From Chloracidobacterium sp. CP2_5A (GTDB lineage: Bacteria; Acidobacteriota; Blastocatellia; Chloracidobacteriales; Chloracidobacteriaceae): 64,000 nt of DNA. Position 1 is the first letter of the stretch. Each line of letters begins with the position of its first letter. A program made the translations under genes and the position numbers. A model generated the notes under the pieces. The model ran no database searches, was not told the DNA's origin, and saw only the letters and a list, made by a program, of their open reading frames with translations. The stretch spans positions 1 to 64,000 of the forward strand of contig NKPT01000014.1 of assembly GCA_002254845.1 (NCBI GenBank). The letters run 5' to 3'. Shown here in pieces: positions 8,025-17,386 of this stretch.

Positions 8025-9269
8025 ATGGATGACTACGCTGAATTCGCTCGGGCCGTTTATGCCACTGGCATCCTCTCCGACCCATGGCTTTGGGGCGAGC
8101 CGCGCTTCCGACTAAACGGCGTCGCGCTGTCGCCGGAACTGGCGGGGCGGCTAGCGGAAGCGGCCGAGGCGGTGACGTATCTGCACCAGGAACTCGTTGA
8201 AATCCTGCTCGAAGCGCCGGACATCGTCACGTCGTTTTACGGTCTGACGCCGTTTCAGCAACTGATGTGGCGGGCGGCGGGCGGGCTGTGGCACGGCATG
8301 GCGCGGGCGGATGTGTTTGTCTGCGCCGACGGGCGCATCCAGTGCTGCGAGCTCAACAGCGACACGCCGTCGGGACAGCCGGAGGCGGTCTGGCTTAATC
8401 AGCTTCGACTGCCGGCGCATCCCGGCGCGGTGGATCCCAACGCCGACTTTCCAGCGCGCTTTCTGGCTTTGATTCGCGAAAGCCACGCCAAGCGCACGGA
8501 CGCGCCGCTCGCCAGCGTCGGCATTGTGTATCCGACTGAGCTGACGGAAGACTTGTGCATGATCGCGGCCTTTTCGCGCTGGCTTGAGGCCGAGCATATT
8601 CGCGTTGTCACCGGCTCGCCCTACAACTTGCGCCGAGCGCCGACCGGAAAGGGCGTCACGCTGCTTGGGCAGCCGGTGGACTTGATTCTGCGGCACTACA
8701 AAACCGACTGGTGGGGCGAGCGCATCCCAGTCTGGGCGGACGCCGAGGGCTACCCGGATGACGAGCCGCTGACGGAGCCGCTGCTGGCGCTGCTCGACGC
8801 CGACCTGCAGGGCGAGGTGACGGTAGTCAACCCCTTCGGCGCGGTCGTGACGCAAAACAAGCTCTCGCTCGCGTTTTTCTGGGAGGAAATGGCGCGCTTT
8901 TCGCCCGAAGCGCAGGCGCTGATTCGGCGCTTTATCCCGGAAACCTGCCGCTTGGCAAAAGTTTCGCCCGACCGCCTGCTTGATGAGCGCGAGCAGTGGG
9001 TGATCAAAAGCGATTATGGTTGCGAAGGGGCGGAAACCATTTGCGGGCCCTTCGTCACGCCGGAGATCTGGGAAAAATCCATCGAGCTGGCCCTTCCCGA
9101 GCGATTTGTGGCGCAGCGCTTCTTTGAAGCGCAGACCGACGCTGAAGGCTGGACGCCCAACTACGGCGTCTTTGTGCTGGGCGGCGGCGCGGCGGGCTTC
9201 TTTACTCGCTTGTCAAAGACGAGCACGGAATACAGCTCCGTCACCGCGCCGACCTTTATCATCCCTTGA
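8025..9269 (+). CDS. Circularly permuted ATP-grasp / glutathionylspermidine synthase-like protein
   Basis: The 414-residue product resembles the glutathionylspermidine synthase pre-ATP-grasp family, whose members ligate amines or amino acids to carboxylates with ATP. Family-like features are the acidic segment CELNSDTPSGQPEA near residues 108-121, EREQWVIKSDYGCEGAE near 321-337 (nucleotide-binding lysine and glycine loop), and a C-terminal strand region with FVLGGGAAGFFTRLSKTSTE. The ATG at 8025 has GGAGGA seven bases upstream, inside the hairpin. It lies 50 bases after bchZ and before a terminator-like repeat, so it probably shares the bchZ transcript. The substrate is unknown, and a role in pigment metabolism would be inference from position only. 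Confidence 0.7.
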   Translation: MDDYAEFARAVYATGILSDPWLWGEPRFRLNGVALSPELAGRLAEAAEAVTYLHQELVEILLEAPDIVTSFYGLTPFQQLMWRAAGGLWHGMARADVFVCADGRIQCCELNSDTPSGQPEAVWLNQLRLPAHPGAVDPNADFPARFLALIRESHAKRTDAPLASVGIVYPTELTEDLCMIAAFSRWLEAEHIRVVTGSPYNLRRAPTGKGVTLLGQPVDLILRHYKTDWWGERIPVWADAEGYPDDEPLTEPLLALLDADLQGEVTVVNPFGAVVTQNKLSLAFFWEEMARFSPEAQALIRRFIPETCRLAKVSPDRLLDEREQWVIKSDYGCEGAETICGPFVTPEIWEKSIELALPERFVAQRFFEAQTDAEGWTPNYGVFVLGGGAAGFFTRLSKTSTEYSSVTAPTFIIP

Positions 9270-9412
9270 AACAGCGCGGCAGCCCGCCGGGCCTGGGGCT
9301 GCCTGCCCAGGCGCGAGACGGGGGCGCGCCGTCCGGGCCACCACGCTCGGCGCCCGCTGGCGTAACAATCAAGCCGCCGCTCCGTCTTTGCGGGAAGCAG
9401 GCTCGCCCGCCG

Positions 9413-9470
9413 CGCCAAAAGCTGAGGCCGCCAAAAGCTGAGGCCGCCAAAAGCTGAGGCCGCCAAAAGC
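9413..9470. repeat. Tandem repeat, 16-base unit, about 3.6 copies
   Basis: Three identical copies of CGCCAAAAGCTGAGGC (9413-9428, 9429-9444, 9445-9460) are followed by ten bases of a fourth copy. The array lies in the intergenic region between the ATP-grasp gene and ftsH, just outside the terminator hairpin. The unit is not a multiple of three and no gene covers it, so it is probably a slippage-prone non-coding repeat. Confidence 0.9.
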
Positions 9471-9472
9471 GA

Positions 9473-9511
9473 CGCCCCCGCGAATCGCGCATAAGCGAAG
9501 ACGCGGGGGCG
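9473..9511 (-). terminator. Strong hairpin between the convergent ATP-grasp and ftsH genes
   Basis: CGCCCCCGCG (9473-9482) and CGCGGGGGCG (9502-9511) form a perfect 10-bp GC stem with a 19-base loop. Read on the minus strand it is followed by TCGCTTTTGG, a short T-run, and it lies 25 bases after the ftsH stop. It probably terminates ftsH transcription and may also stop transcripts arriving from the ATP-grasp side. Confidence 0.65.
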
Positions 9512-9536
9512 CTGGAAAGAGAATGGGCGAGGGAAG

Positions 9537-11456
9537 CTACGCCGTCGCCGGATTGTCGCCGGCCGCGACCGGCGGAATCAGCGGCTTGACCACGGCTGGG
9601 CGCAGGGCGTCCGCCTTCGCGTCGTCCCGCTCGCTGCTGCTGCCTGTGGACTCATCGTCATCCAGCGGAAGGCCGGCGACCAGCCGGCGCACCTGAATCG
9701 CGTCGAGCGACTCGCGTTCCAGCAAGGCTTCCGCCAACCGAACGAGCGCGTCCTTGTTGTCGAGAATAATCTGTCGCGCGCGGTTGTACTGCTCCATGAC
9801 AATCCGCTTGACTTCCTGGTCAATCTTGATGGCTGTGTCTTCGCTGTAGTCCTGATGCTGCGCGATTTCGCGGCCCAGGAAAATCTGCTCTTCCTTCTTG
9901 CCAAAGGTCAGCGGGCCAAGCTGCGACATGCCGAACTCGCACACCATCCGGCGGGCTAATTCCGTCGCCCGCTCGATGTCGTTTGAAGCGCCGGTCGTGA
10001 TGTGGTTGAGGAAGATTTCCTCGGCGAGCCGCCCGCCCATGAGAATGGCGATTTGCCCTTCGATGTACTCGCGGGTGTGCGAGTAGCGATCAGCTTCCGG
10101 CAGTTGCTGCGTCAGCCCCAGCGCCATGCCGCGCGGAATGATCGTGATCTTGTGAACCGGGTCGGCGTTCGGCACCTTGATGCCAACCAGCGCGTGACCG
10201 GCTTCGTGATAAGCCGTGTTGCGCTTTTCCTCATTGGACATCATCATGGAGCGGCGCTCGCTGCCCATGATGACTTTGTCCTTAGCCCATTCAAAGTCGC
10301 GCATCGTCACGAACTTCTGATTATGGCGAGCCGCGTTGAGCGCGGCTTCGTTGACGAGGTTGGCCAGGTCGGCGCCGGTGAAACCGGGCGTCCCGCGCGC
10401 GATGACCGAGATGTCCATGTCGTCGCCGAGCGGAATCTTGCGCGTGTGCACGGCCAGAATGGCCTCGCGGCCCTTGACGTCAGGACGGTTGACAACCACT
10501 CGGCGGTCGAAGCGTCCCGGCCGCAGCAGCGCTGGGTCAAGCACATCGGGTCGGTTGGTCGAGGCGATGAGGATGACGCCGTCGTTGGATTCAAAGCCGT
10601 CCATCTCGACGAGCAACTGATTGAGCGTCTGCTCGCGCTCGTCGTGTCCGCCGCCAAGGCCGGCGCCGCGGTGACGTCCGACGGCGTCAATTTCGTCAAT
10701 GAAGATAATGCACGGCGCGTTTTTCTTGCCTTGCTCAAACAGGTCGCGCACGCGAGAGGCCCCAACGCCGACAAACATCTCGACGAAATCCGAGCCGGAA
10801 ATCGAGAAAAACGGCACATTCGCTTCGCCGGCCACGGCGCGCGCCAGCAGCGTCTTGCCCGTGCCGGGCGGTCCCATCATCAGAATGCCTTTTGGGATGC
10901 GCCCGCCAAGCTTCTGAAACTTCTGCGGCTCCTTGAGAAACTCGATAATCTCCTGAAGCTCTTCCTTTGACTCCTCGACGCCGGCGACATCCTTAAACGT
11001 GATGCGCTTGGCTTGGTTGGAGAGCAAACGCGCTCGGCTGCGCCCAAACGAAAGGGCCTTATTGCCGCTGCCCTGCATCTGGCGCATCATCAGAAAGACA
11101 AACCCAATCAGCAGGAACACCGGCAAGTAATAAAGCAGAATCGTCAGCCAGATGCCGCTGGCGGCAGGCTTGCCCTGCACCTTGATGTCCTTTTCCCGCA
11201 TGCGATTCATCAGATCGCCGGCGACGCCGCTGATGATGTCCGTGCGGAAGGATTTGCCGTTGACATACTTACCCGTGACTTCCGTGTCCGAGATGACGGC
11301 TTCCTGGATTTCCTTAGCGTCAATCTTCTTGACCAGCGTCGCATAGTCAGGGTTTTCTTCCTTGAGCGGCCCGTTGCGATGGAGCAAGCTCCAGAACAAC
11401 ACGCCGCCGGCGATAATGACGATCCAGAGAACTACTTGTCGGACTGCCGTATTCAA
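9537..11456 (-). CDS. ftsH: ATP-dependent zinc metalloprotease FtsH
   Basis: FtsH is a membrane-anchored AAA+ protease that degrades misassembled membrane proteins and unstable regulators. The start chosen is TTG 11456 (preceded by GGAAAGGCAGGCGAG), which puts the first membrane segment at residues 7-25. The frame stays open upstream to 11651, but that extension has no family-like sequence. A second membrane segment is near 103-124, Walker A GPPGTGKT is at 195-202, Walker B reads CIIFIDEID, and the zinc motif is in [11 protein letters not shown]. At about 639 residues it has normal length. tilS lies upstream on the same strand, a common pairing, with a 10-bp hairpin in the gap. Confidence 0.96.
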   Translation of the reverse strand: MNTAVRQVVLWIVIIAGGVLFWSLLHRNGPLKEENPDYATLVKKIDAKEIQEAVISDTEVTGKYVNGKSFRTDIISGVAGDLMNRMREKDIKVQGKPAASGIWLTILLYYLPVFLLIGFVFLMMRQMQGSGNKALSFGRSRARLLSNQAKRITFKDVAGVEESKEELQEIIEFLKEPQKFQKLGGRIPKGILMMGPPGTGKTLLARAVAGEANVPFFSISGSDFVEMFVGVGASRVRDLFEQGKKNAPCIIFIDEIDAVGRHRGAGLGGGHDEREQTLNQLLVEMDGFESNDGVILIASTNRPDVLDPALLRPGRFDRRVVVNRPDVKGREAILAVHTRKIPLGDDMDISVIARGTPGFTGADLANLVNEAALNAARHNQKFVTMRDFEWAKDKVIMGSERRSMMMSNEEKRNTAYHEAGHALVGIKVPNADPVHKITIIPRGMALGLTQQLPEADRYSHTREYIEGQIAILMGGRLAEEIFLNHITTGASNDIERATELARRMVCEFGMSQLGPLTFGKKEEQIFLGREIAQHQDYSEDTAIKIDQEVKRIVMEQYNRARQIILDNKDALVRLAEALLERESLDAIQVRRLVAGLPLDDDESTGSSSERDDAKADALRPAVVKPLIPPVAAGDNPATA

Positions 11457-11582
11457 CGTCTCGCCTGCCTTTCCGTGTCGGTCACTGGCGGTTTTCGCGA
11501 AGACGACCGAGAAAGCGGTTGAGTAAGCTGCGGAGACCGCGCCGAGCGGGCAGCCTCCAAATAGGACGCCAAGTTTACACGA

Positions 11583-11606
11583 ACGGCTTTTCTGAAGAAA
11601 AGCCGT
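11583..11606 (-). promoter_or_regulatory. Hairpin in the tilS-ftsH gap
   Basis: ACGGCTTTTC (11583-11592) and GAAAAGCCGT (11597-11606) form a perfect 10-bp stem with a TGAA loop (TTCA on the minus strand). It lies between the tilS stop and the ftsH start. No T-tract follows on either strand, so it may be an RNA processing or stability element in the ftsH leader. Function is not determined. Confidence 0.5.
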
Positions 11607-11658
11607 CCTGTCGTTTCCCCGCGACGGCTCGCTTGAGCCGCCCGCGCGCAAGGTAAGG

Positions 11659-12669
11659 TCAGGCGAACACCAGCGCGTCAGCGACGCGACGCACCTGCCG
11701 CCCGCCTGTCAAATCAAGATATTTCCCAACAGCGTCATCGGCGAGGAGGGTTTGCTCAATGGCTTCGATATGTCGAAACGCCACGGCCGGATATTCCTTC
11801 TGTTGCGCGGCCTGATGCAAGACCCTTCGGCGGATGGCCGGCGGAAGCGCCGCCAGCTCGGCGACCGGCAGAGCCCGCCGCTCGCCGGCCCGGCGGGCGT
11901 GCGCGCGCAGCCAATCAGCCGCGACAGTCGCCAAATAATCGCGATCCTCGCTCGCTAGCCGCGCCAGCCGGGCCAAGGCGTCCCCCAGACGCGGATTGAG
12001 CCGCTCAAGCTCCGGTATGACCACTTGGCGCAGCCGGTTGCGCGCGCGCGTCAAATCGCGATTTGTTTCGTCTTCCCGAAATGGCACCTTGTGCCGACGC
12101 GCATAATCCGCGATCCGGGCGCGCGGCGTCGCTAAAAACGGGCGAATCAACTGCGCGGTCGAGCCCTCCGCCAACGGCCGCAGGCGCGCAATCGCCGTTA
12201 GCCCGTCGGAACTGGTTCCGCGCGTCAGGCGGAGCAAAATGGTTTCCGCCTGATCGCTTTGGGTGTGGGCGGTGGCGACAAACGCCGCGCCGAGCTGCTC
12301 GGCGACGCGCTGCAAAAAGGCGTATCGAACGCGCCGCGCCACTGCTTCAAGATTGCCCCGCTCAGCGGCCGCCAGTTGACCAATATCCGCCTTTTCAAGC
12401 GTCCAGCTCAAGCCCATCCGCGCCGCCGTTTCGGCCACGAGCTGCGCGTCAGCCTCCGAAGCCGCGCCGCGCAAGCCGTGGTCGAGATGCGCGACATGCA
12501 GCCAGCCCGCGCCGTCCGGGCCGCGCCAGGCATGCAGGGCGTGCAGAAGCGTCATCGAGTCCATCCCGCCTGACACGGCAACCACGACCCCGCCCGCCGG
12601 AAAGCCCTCCGCTTGCCGCAGCCAACGCGCGTTGAGGATGGATTCAGCGTCCGGCTTCATCCCAGCCAC
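11659..12669 (-). CDS. tilS: tRNA(Ile)-lysidine synthase
   Basis: TilS attaches lysine to C34 of the minor tRNA-Ile with CAU anticodon, converting it to read AUA. The PP-loop ATP-binding motif [12 protein letters not shown] is at residues 31-42, HLDHGLRG follows, and [17 protein letters not shown] matches the family's second conserved block. At 336 residues it is a compact version with the N-terminal catalytic domain plus a short C-terminal helical region. Its start lies 20 bases after the stop of the 453-residue gene and its stop is about 200 bases before ftsH, so the three genes probably form one minus-strand operon. Confidence 0.94.
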   Translation of the reverse strand: MAGMKPDAESILNARWLRQAEGFPAGGVVVAVSGGMDSMTLLHALHAWRGPDGAGWLHVAHLDHGLRGAASEADAQLVAETAARMGLSWTLEKADIGQLAAAERGNLEAVARRVRYAFLQRVAEQLGAAFVATAHTQSDQAETILLRLTRGTSSDGLTAIARLRPLAEGSTAQLIRPFLATPRARIADYARRHKVPFREDETNRDLTRARNRLRQVVIPELERLNPRLGDALARLARLASEDRDYLATVAADWLRAHARRAGERRALPVAELAALPPAIRRRVLHQAAQQKEYPAVAFRHIEAIEQTLLADDAVGKYLDLTGGRQVRRVADALVFA

Positions 12670-12689
12670 CCCCCTCTGGCCGAGGGCGA

Positions 12690-14051
12690 TTACTCGTCAT
12701 CCAGCGCCGGGTAATCAAACGGGTGATTGGCCAACACGGCGCGCATGTTAATTTGCCCGAGCAGCGTTTCGAGAAAGGTCGAAAGCAAGTGAATCACCTT
12801 GAGCAATTCCTCGATGTTGCGCGCCGCCTGCACTTCGTCCAGAAAACGGTCGTATTCGTCCCAATCCTTATACATCAGGAAGCGCAGCGACGTATCCCGA
12901 AAGAGCGTAATGCGCTCAATGAGCGGCGCGACCGCCGTCTTGTCCGGGCGCGATTCAAATCGGTGAAGATGACACAGCAAGCGCCAGATTTCCGCGCGCA
13001 AGTGAAGCGATTGCTCCAGCTTGGTCTGAAACATGTCGAAAGCCGTCGCGCCGTCGAAGGTCGGGTCAAAGACGCTCGCCAGAGCGACCAGCGACTGCTG
13101 AAAGCAATCGCGCAGCAAGCCGTGGGCATTTTCAACGCGGGCGTAAATTGGCGGCGCTTGATGAAGCTCGACAAAGCCGACTAGCTCCCGCCCGTAGACT
13201 TTCTGAAGCTCCATCTCAAGCGCGTATACCATGGCGTCAAAAGCGTCGGTCACGTCGGGCAACAGGTTGGGCAGGCGCATCGGGCGGGTTTCTATAAACT
13301 CGATCAAGGCTTCCGTTTCAGCCCGCACCAGAATGAAGATCGGCAAAGCTCCCTTCAGCGGGCGGTCCTGTCGCAGGTCGTCCTGCACAAAGTCCAGATA
13401 CCGTAGCAGGCGGTAAAAGCAGGCGAAAATATGGCGGAGGTCCTGGCGGAGCGCCGAATCCGGCAAAGCGGCGATAACCTTGCGCAGGGCCTCGGACCTA
13501 ATTTCCGGCGTTGCCATGAACTTTTCGCGATCCACGGCCAAGCGAAACTGACTCCGCTCGATAGCCTGGTTGAGCAGTCGCCCAAGAGCGGCGAAGGTCT
13601 GGTACCCAATCGGCTTGGCGCGTATCAGATCATCCATGACGGCGCGGGCGTCAAAAAGCGCCTCGATTAGCCGATACAAGGGGTCAACCAGCGGAGAGTC
13701 AAGCGCGGCGGGCTTGGTCGGCTTTCCCGTATCGTCCCTAGACGCGGACAGGTGCAGAGCAGTGACCACCTCGGTGGCGAGATAGTTCATGCGAAGCGCG
13801 GTCTGACGGATGATTCGCAACTCTTCCGTGAAATCGCGCTGGCTCAAAACCGCCCGATGAGCTTCTGGAAGGGGGTGCAGCTCGATTCGAAAGAAGCGCG
13901 CCATGCACTGCGCCAGCATATCCAACTCGAAAAGCCAACGCTGCCCAGCCCCCGCCAGCGCAGGCTCGCGGGCAGGGAGCGCGGACGGCAAGACCGCGCC
14001 CGAACCGGCGTCATCCGCGATGGTCGTCGTCACTGGCTGAACGTCATTCAT
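12690..14051 (-). CDS. Conserved-looking protein of unknown function, 453 residues
   Basis: I do not recognise the family. The protein is soluble and mostly helical by composition, with no signal peptide or convincing membrane segment. It is rich in leucine, arginine and paired acidic residues. Segments such as FACFYRLLRYLDFVQDDL (middle) and FLMYKDWDEYDRFLDEV (C-terminal third) suggest a helical-bundle scaffold. It is the first gene of a probable operon with tilS (20-base gap) and ftsH. The upstream DNA at 14118-14160 is unusually AT-rich for this window and may hold its promoter. Codon use looks like that of its neighbours, so it is likely native and expressed. Confidence 0.8.
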   Translation of the reverse strand: MNDVQPVTTTIADDAGSGAVLPSALPAREPALAGAGQRWLFELDMLAQCMARFFRIELHPLPEAHRAVLSQRDFTEELRIIRQTALRMNYLATEVVTALHLSASRDDTGKPTKPAALDSPLVDPLYRLIEALFDARAVMDDLIRAKPIGYQTFAALGRLLNQAIERSQFRLAVDREKFMATPEIRSEALRKVIAALPDSALRQDLRHIFACFYRLLRYLDFVQDDLRQDRPLKGALPIFILVRAETEALIEFIETRPMRLPNLLPDVTDAFDAMVYALEMELQKVYGRELVGFVELHQAPPIYARVENAHGLLRDCFQQSLVALASVFDPTFDGATAFDMFQTKLEQSLHLRAEIWRLLCHLHRFESRPDKTAVAPLIERITLFRDTSLRFLMYKDWDEYDRFLDEVQAARNIEELLKVIHLLSTFLETLLGQINMRAVLANHPFDYPALDDE

Positions 14052-14512
14052 GGGGCAAGGCTACGGCGCGGTTCATCGGGAAAGCAATGCTGCGGATGGC
14101 AGGCTCGAAAAATAGTGCGAATCACCCAAATTGTATAGCGCCTTATTAGAGTATATAGGGCGTCATTCGCGCGGCGCGCCAGGCAAGACCAAGACGAGCG
14201 CATTCGACGCCAGGCCAAATCATCCTGACGCCAGCGCGCTTGCGGCGCCCGCGCTTCGACAAAGCGCCCTGCCACAGCGGACTCGCTGGCAGTCGCCCCA
14301 AAATGGCTAGGCTCTCTGGCCCGCGATCGCGGCAAAGCGCGACTTATCCTCCTGAACCGCCCGGCATGGACAGCAAGAGCCGCCGCCGTCCGGCGCGAAA
14401 CGCCGCGCCTTCGAGCGAGCCGCTTCGCAGCCCTCGCTTTACCGCTGCAAAAGTCACGGCGTCCGCAGTAACGCCGCGGGAAAGCCGCGGAAAAATGGCG
14501 CATTGGCATTCG

Positions 14513-14551
14513 CCTGCCCGGAAACCTGCCCGGAAATTCGCCTGCCCGGAA
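14513..14551. repeat. Three direct copies of an 11-base word
   Basis: CCTGCCCGGAA occurs at 14513-14523, 14525-14535 and 14541-14551, separated by one and five bases. It lies in the gene-poor region between the 453-residue gene and prmC. No function is evident. Confidence 0.85.
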
Positions 14552-15069
14552 GCCCTTCGCCGCCTGCGTTTCACGGGCGTCGAGCCGGACGACAATCCCG
14601 GCAACCCGTCCCTCAACGGCGTCAAGTCGAGCGACAATCAGCCGCTTGTCCGCGCGCGAGCGTCAAAAGCGGGCGCGGCGCGGCAAATAGAGCAGAGGGC
14701 TGCGCCGCTATCCCTTCCCGCTTGAAGCCAACGATGCGGCTTCCGTCACTTCTTCGTCTGGTCAAGACTCGTTGCTCCGCGAGCGCCGTCAGCTTGCGAT
14801 TCATCATTTTCAGCTCAAAGCTTCAGCTCGAAGCGAACGCCTGAAAGCTAGCCGCGACTTATTCCGCGCGGCGGCCGATGCGCGCCGCAAGGCTGTCAAC
14901 CCGAACAGCCCCGAACAGCTAAGCTGATTGATCTGCGCTTCAAGCCCGCTGATCTGCCGCGCAAGGTCGTCAACTCGTCCAACACATTCGCCTCCCTGGC
15001 ATGCGGGCGTTCCGTTCAGGCGTTCAAGAATCGTTTCAGGGGTTGGTTTCGTTTCTATACAGAGCCTCT

Positions 15070-15102
15070 TCTCGCGGAGCGGGGCTGGCTTTAGCCCGCG
15101 AG
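15070..15102 (-). terminator. GC-rich hairpin downstream of prmC
   Basis: CTCGCGG and GGCT pair with AGCC and CGCGAG to form a long interrupted stem about 15-45 bases beyond the prmC stop on the minus strand. There is no T-tract, so it may be a rho-independent-like pause or a stability hairpin rather than a canonical terminator. Confidence 0.4.
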
Positions 15103-15116
15103 GAGCGCGTTGGGCG

Positions 15117-16004
15117 TCAGCAATGATTGACCGCGACATCGGAGCGATGTGTAAAAGCCAGCGTGCGCGCAATGCCTTGCAGGTCATTGATCACGCGCTG
15201 AACCTGCCACCCGCGACTTTCGCCTAAAGCGCAGACGCGGCTCGCTTGATCAAAGCCGACCTCGCACGCAAAGACGCCGCCGCTCGCGAGATAGCGCGGC
15301 AAGTCGGCGAAAAGTCGCGCATAAGCTTCCACGCCGTCCGGTCCGGCGATCAGCGCCAGGCGGGGCTCGTAATCGCGCACCTCGCGCTGTAAGCCGTTCA
15401 GCTCCGCCTCGGCAATGTAGGGCGGGTTGGCCACCGCCACGTCAAACAGCGGAGCGTCCGCCGGCAGCGCCGACAGCCAGTCGCTTTCAAGAAACGCGAT
15501 CCGCTCGGCGACGCCGTGACGGCGCGCATTATCGGCGGCAACCGCCAACGCGAGCGGCGAAACGTCCACGGCGACGACCTGCGCCGCCGGCATCTCCGCC
15601 GCCAGCGTCACCGCCAAGCACCCGGAGCCAGTGCCCAAGTCAAGGATGCGAACAGCGCGTTTCGCCTGGGCGCGGCAGTGGTCAAGGGCCACATCGACCA
15701 ACAGTTCCGTTTCCGGGCGCGGGATAAGGACGGCAGGCGTCACATGAAAGTCGCGCCCGTAGAAATCTTGCGTTCCCGTGATGTATTGGAGCGGCTCGCC
15801 ATTAGCGCGCCGCTCCAACGCCTGGCGGGCCAACTGCGCCTCCTCCGCTGTCGCCAACCGCTCTGGATGGGCGATCAGTGTCGCGGCGTCAACCTGCAGC
15901 AGCGCCCGCACGAGATGGAGCGTCGTCCGGTATGGCTCCGCGACCGAGCTTGCCGCCAGCCGGCGAGCGCCTTCCTTGACGAGTTCGCCAAATGTCGTTG
16001 ACAT
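15117..16004 (-). CDS. prmC: Release factor glutamine methyltransferase
   Basis: PrmC methylates the glutamine of the GGQ motif in release factors RF1 and RF2 with S-adenosylmethionine, raising termination efficiency. The 295-residue product has the N-terminal helical domain, the linker PLQYITGTQDFYG, the AdoMet-binding loop DLGTGSGCLAV at 122-132, and the catalytic NPPY at 193-196. ATG 16004 is the only sensible start. It is divergent from kynU, with about 90 bases between them that hold a palindrome and a direct repeat. prfA, its common partner, is not adjacent. Confidence 0.95.
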   Translation of the reverse strand: MSTTFGELVKEGARRLAASSVAEPYRTTLHLVRALLQVDAATLIAHPERLATAEEAQLARQALERRANGEPLQYITGTQDFYGRDFHVTPAVLIPRPETELLVDVALDHCRAQAKRAVRILDLGTGSGCLAVTLAAEMPAAQVVAVDVSPLALAVAADNARRHGVAERIAFLESDWLSALPADAPLFDVAVANPPYIAEAELNGLQREVRDYEPRLALIAGPDGVEAYARLFADLPRYLASGGVFACEVGFDQASRVCALGESRGWQVQRVINDLQGIARTLAFTHRSDVAVNHC

Positions 16005-16017
16005 AGCGGCTTACATG

Positions 16018-16045
16018 ACCGACCGGCATAACCGACCGGCGGTTA
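16018..16045. promoter_or_regulatory. Palindrome and direct repeat between divergent prmC and kynU
   Basis: TAACCG (16029-16034) and CGGTTA (16040-16045) form a perfect 17-bp palindrome with a 5-base centre. It overlaps two direct copies of ACCGACCGGC (16018-16027 and 16031-16040). A symmetric word in a divergent gap is the usual form of a repressor or activator site. No regulator is encoded next to it. Confidence 0.4.
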
Positions 16046-16096
16046 CAGTCCTTTTTCAGCGTCGCTTTCAGTACTGTCGCCAAGCGCGACCAACGG

Positions 16097-17383
16097 ATGT
16101 TGCCTATGAGCCCTGACTTTCGCCCCGACGAGGACTTTGCCCGCGGACTCGACCAAGCCGATGAGCTTGCCGCCTTCCGCGAGCAGTTTTACCTGCCGAC
16201 AAACCCTGCCACGGGGGCGCCGCAACTCTACTTCTGCGGGCATTCGCTTGGACTCCAGCCGAAAGCCGCTCGGCAGGCTGTCCTTGAGGAGCTTGACCGC
16301 TGGGCGGCGCTTGGCGTGGCTGGGCATTTTACGCCGCCGCGCCCGTGGGCGGATTACGAAGCCGACCTGCGCCCGCTGGTTGCCGAACTCGTCGGCGCGC
16401 AGCCTGATGAAGTCGCCGTCGCCAATGGGCTGACCGTCAACCTGCACTTGCTTATGGCGTCGTTTTATCGCCCGACGCGGGAACGCTTCAAAATTCTGAT
16501 GGAAGCGCGCGCCTTCCCTTCCGATCGCTACGCGGCGGCCAGCCAGGCGGCGTTCCATGGCTTCGATCCCCGGGAAGCCGTCGTTGAAATACGTCCGCGG
16601 CCGGGCGAGGACCTGCTGCGCGCGGAAGATATACTGGAACAGCTTGAGCGCGAAGGCGACGCGACGGCGCTAGTCCTGCTCGGCGCGGTCAACTATGCCA
16701 CCGGACAGCTCTTCGACCTTGCGCCAATCGTTGAGCTGGCGCGCGCCAAGGGTTGCGCGGTCTGTGTAGACGCGGCGCATGCCATTGGCAATGCGCCGCT
16801 GGCGTTGCATGACTGGAACGCGGACTGCGCCGTGTGGTGCCACTACAAATACGTCAACGCCGGACCCGGCGCCGTCGGCGGCTTGTTCGTCCACGCCCGT
16901 CATGCCCGGCGATTTGACTTGCCGCGCTTTGTTGGCTGGTGGGGACACCGGGCCGATACGCGCTTCCTGATGCCTGACGCCTATGAGCTCGCGCCCGGCG
17001 CCGCCGGCTGGCAGCTCAGCAACCTGCCCATCCTCTCAATGGCCGCGCTACGGGCCTCGCTGGAGATGTTTCATCAAGCGCGGCTGGCGCGCTTGCGGGC
17101 GAAATCCATTCGTCAGACCAGCTACCTGCTGAGCCTGCTTGGCGACGAGGGGCCAACGCTCATTTCCCCGCGCGATCCGGCGGCGCGCGGCGGACAGCTT
17201 TCGTGGCGCGTCGCCGAGCCGCGCCGGCTCGCCGCCCGGCTTCAAGCCGAAGCCATCGTTGTGGACGCCCGCGAGCCGGACATCATCCGCCTCGCCGTGT
17301 CGCCGCTCTATAACAGCTTCCATGACATCTGGCGCTTAGCCGCGACTTGGCGCGCCCTGACCCGCGCCAACGGAGCTTGCTGA
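16097..17383 (+). CDS. kynU: Kynureninase
   Basis: Kynureninase is a PLP enzyme that cleaves kynurenine or 3-hydroxykynurenine to (hydroxy)anthranilate and alanine, in tryptophan breakdown or in the kynurenine route to NAD. The 428-residue product shows FCGHSLGLQPKAAR near the N-terminus, the PLP aspartate region CVDAAHAIGNAPL, and the PLP lysine Lys251 in CHYKYVNAGPGAVGGLF. These fit KynU better than cysteine desulfurases. The start may be ATG 16097 or ATG 16106. No other kynurenine-pathway gene is in the window. The next gene starts four bases after its stop, so the two are likely co-transcribed. Confidence 0.92.
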   Translation: MLPMSPDFRPDEDFARGLDQADELAAFREQFYLPTNPATGAPQLYFCGHSLGLQPKAARQAVLEELDRWAALGVAGHFTPPRPWADYEADLRPLVAELVGAQPDEVAVANGLTVNLHLLMASFYRPTRERFKILMEARAFPSDRYAAASQAAFHGFDPREAVVEIRPRPGEDLLRAEDILEQLEREGDATALVLLGAVNYATGQLFDLAPIVELARAKGCAVCVDAAHAIGNAPLALHDWNADCAVWCHYKYVNAGPGAVGGLFVHARHARRFDLPRFVGWWGHRADTRFLMPDAYELAPGAAGWQLSNLPILSMAALRASLEMFHQARLARLRAKSIRQTSYLLSLLGDEGPTLISPRDPAARGGQLSWRVAEPRRLAARLQAEAIVVDAREPDIIRLAVSPLYNSFHDIWRLAATWRALTRANGAC

Positions 17384-17386
17384 GTC

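Larger units (their letters stand above)
14052..15116. other. 1.07-kb gap without a convincing gene
   Basis: No frame here has the codon use or family resemblance of a normal gene. It contains an AT-rich patch (14118-14160), a CCGCGG palindrome pair near 14475-14488, a triple direct repeat at 14513-14551 and a GC-rich hairpin near 15070-15102. On the minus strand at about 14810-15060 a frame reads like real protein (ERLNGTPACQGGECVGRVDD, then LARQISGLEAQINQL) but breaks off without a clear start, and another fragment continues at 14622-14807. This may be a decayed gene. Confidence 0.5.

Noticed and set aside
9413-9470. Possible CRISPR array
   Set aside because: The copies are directly adjacent 16-base units without spacers and no cas gene is near.
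10002-10970. Long plus-strand reading frame across ftsH
   Set aside because: It is antisense to the conserved AAA and protease regions of ftsH, has no family resemblance, and such open antisense frames are common in GC-rich DNA.
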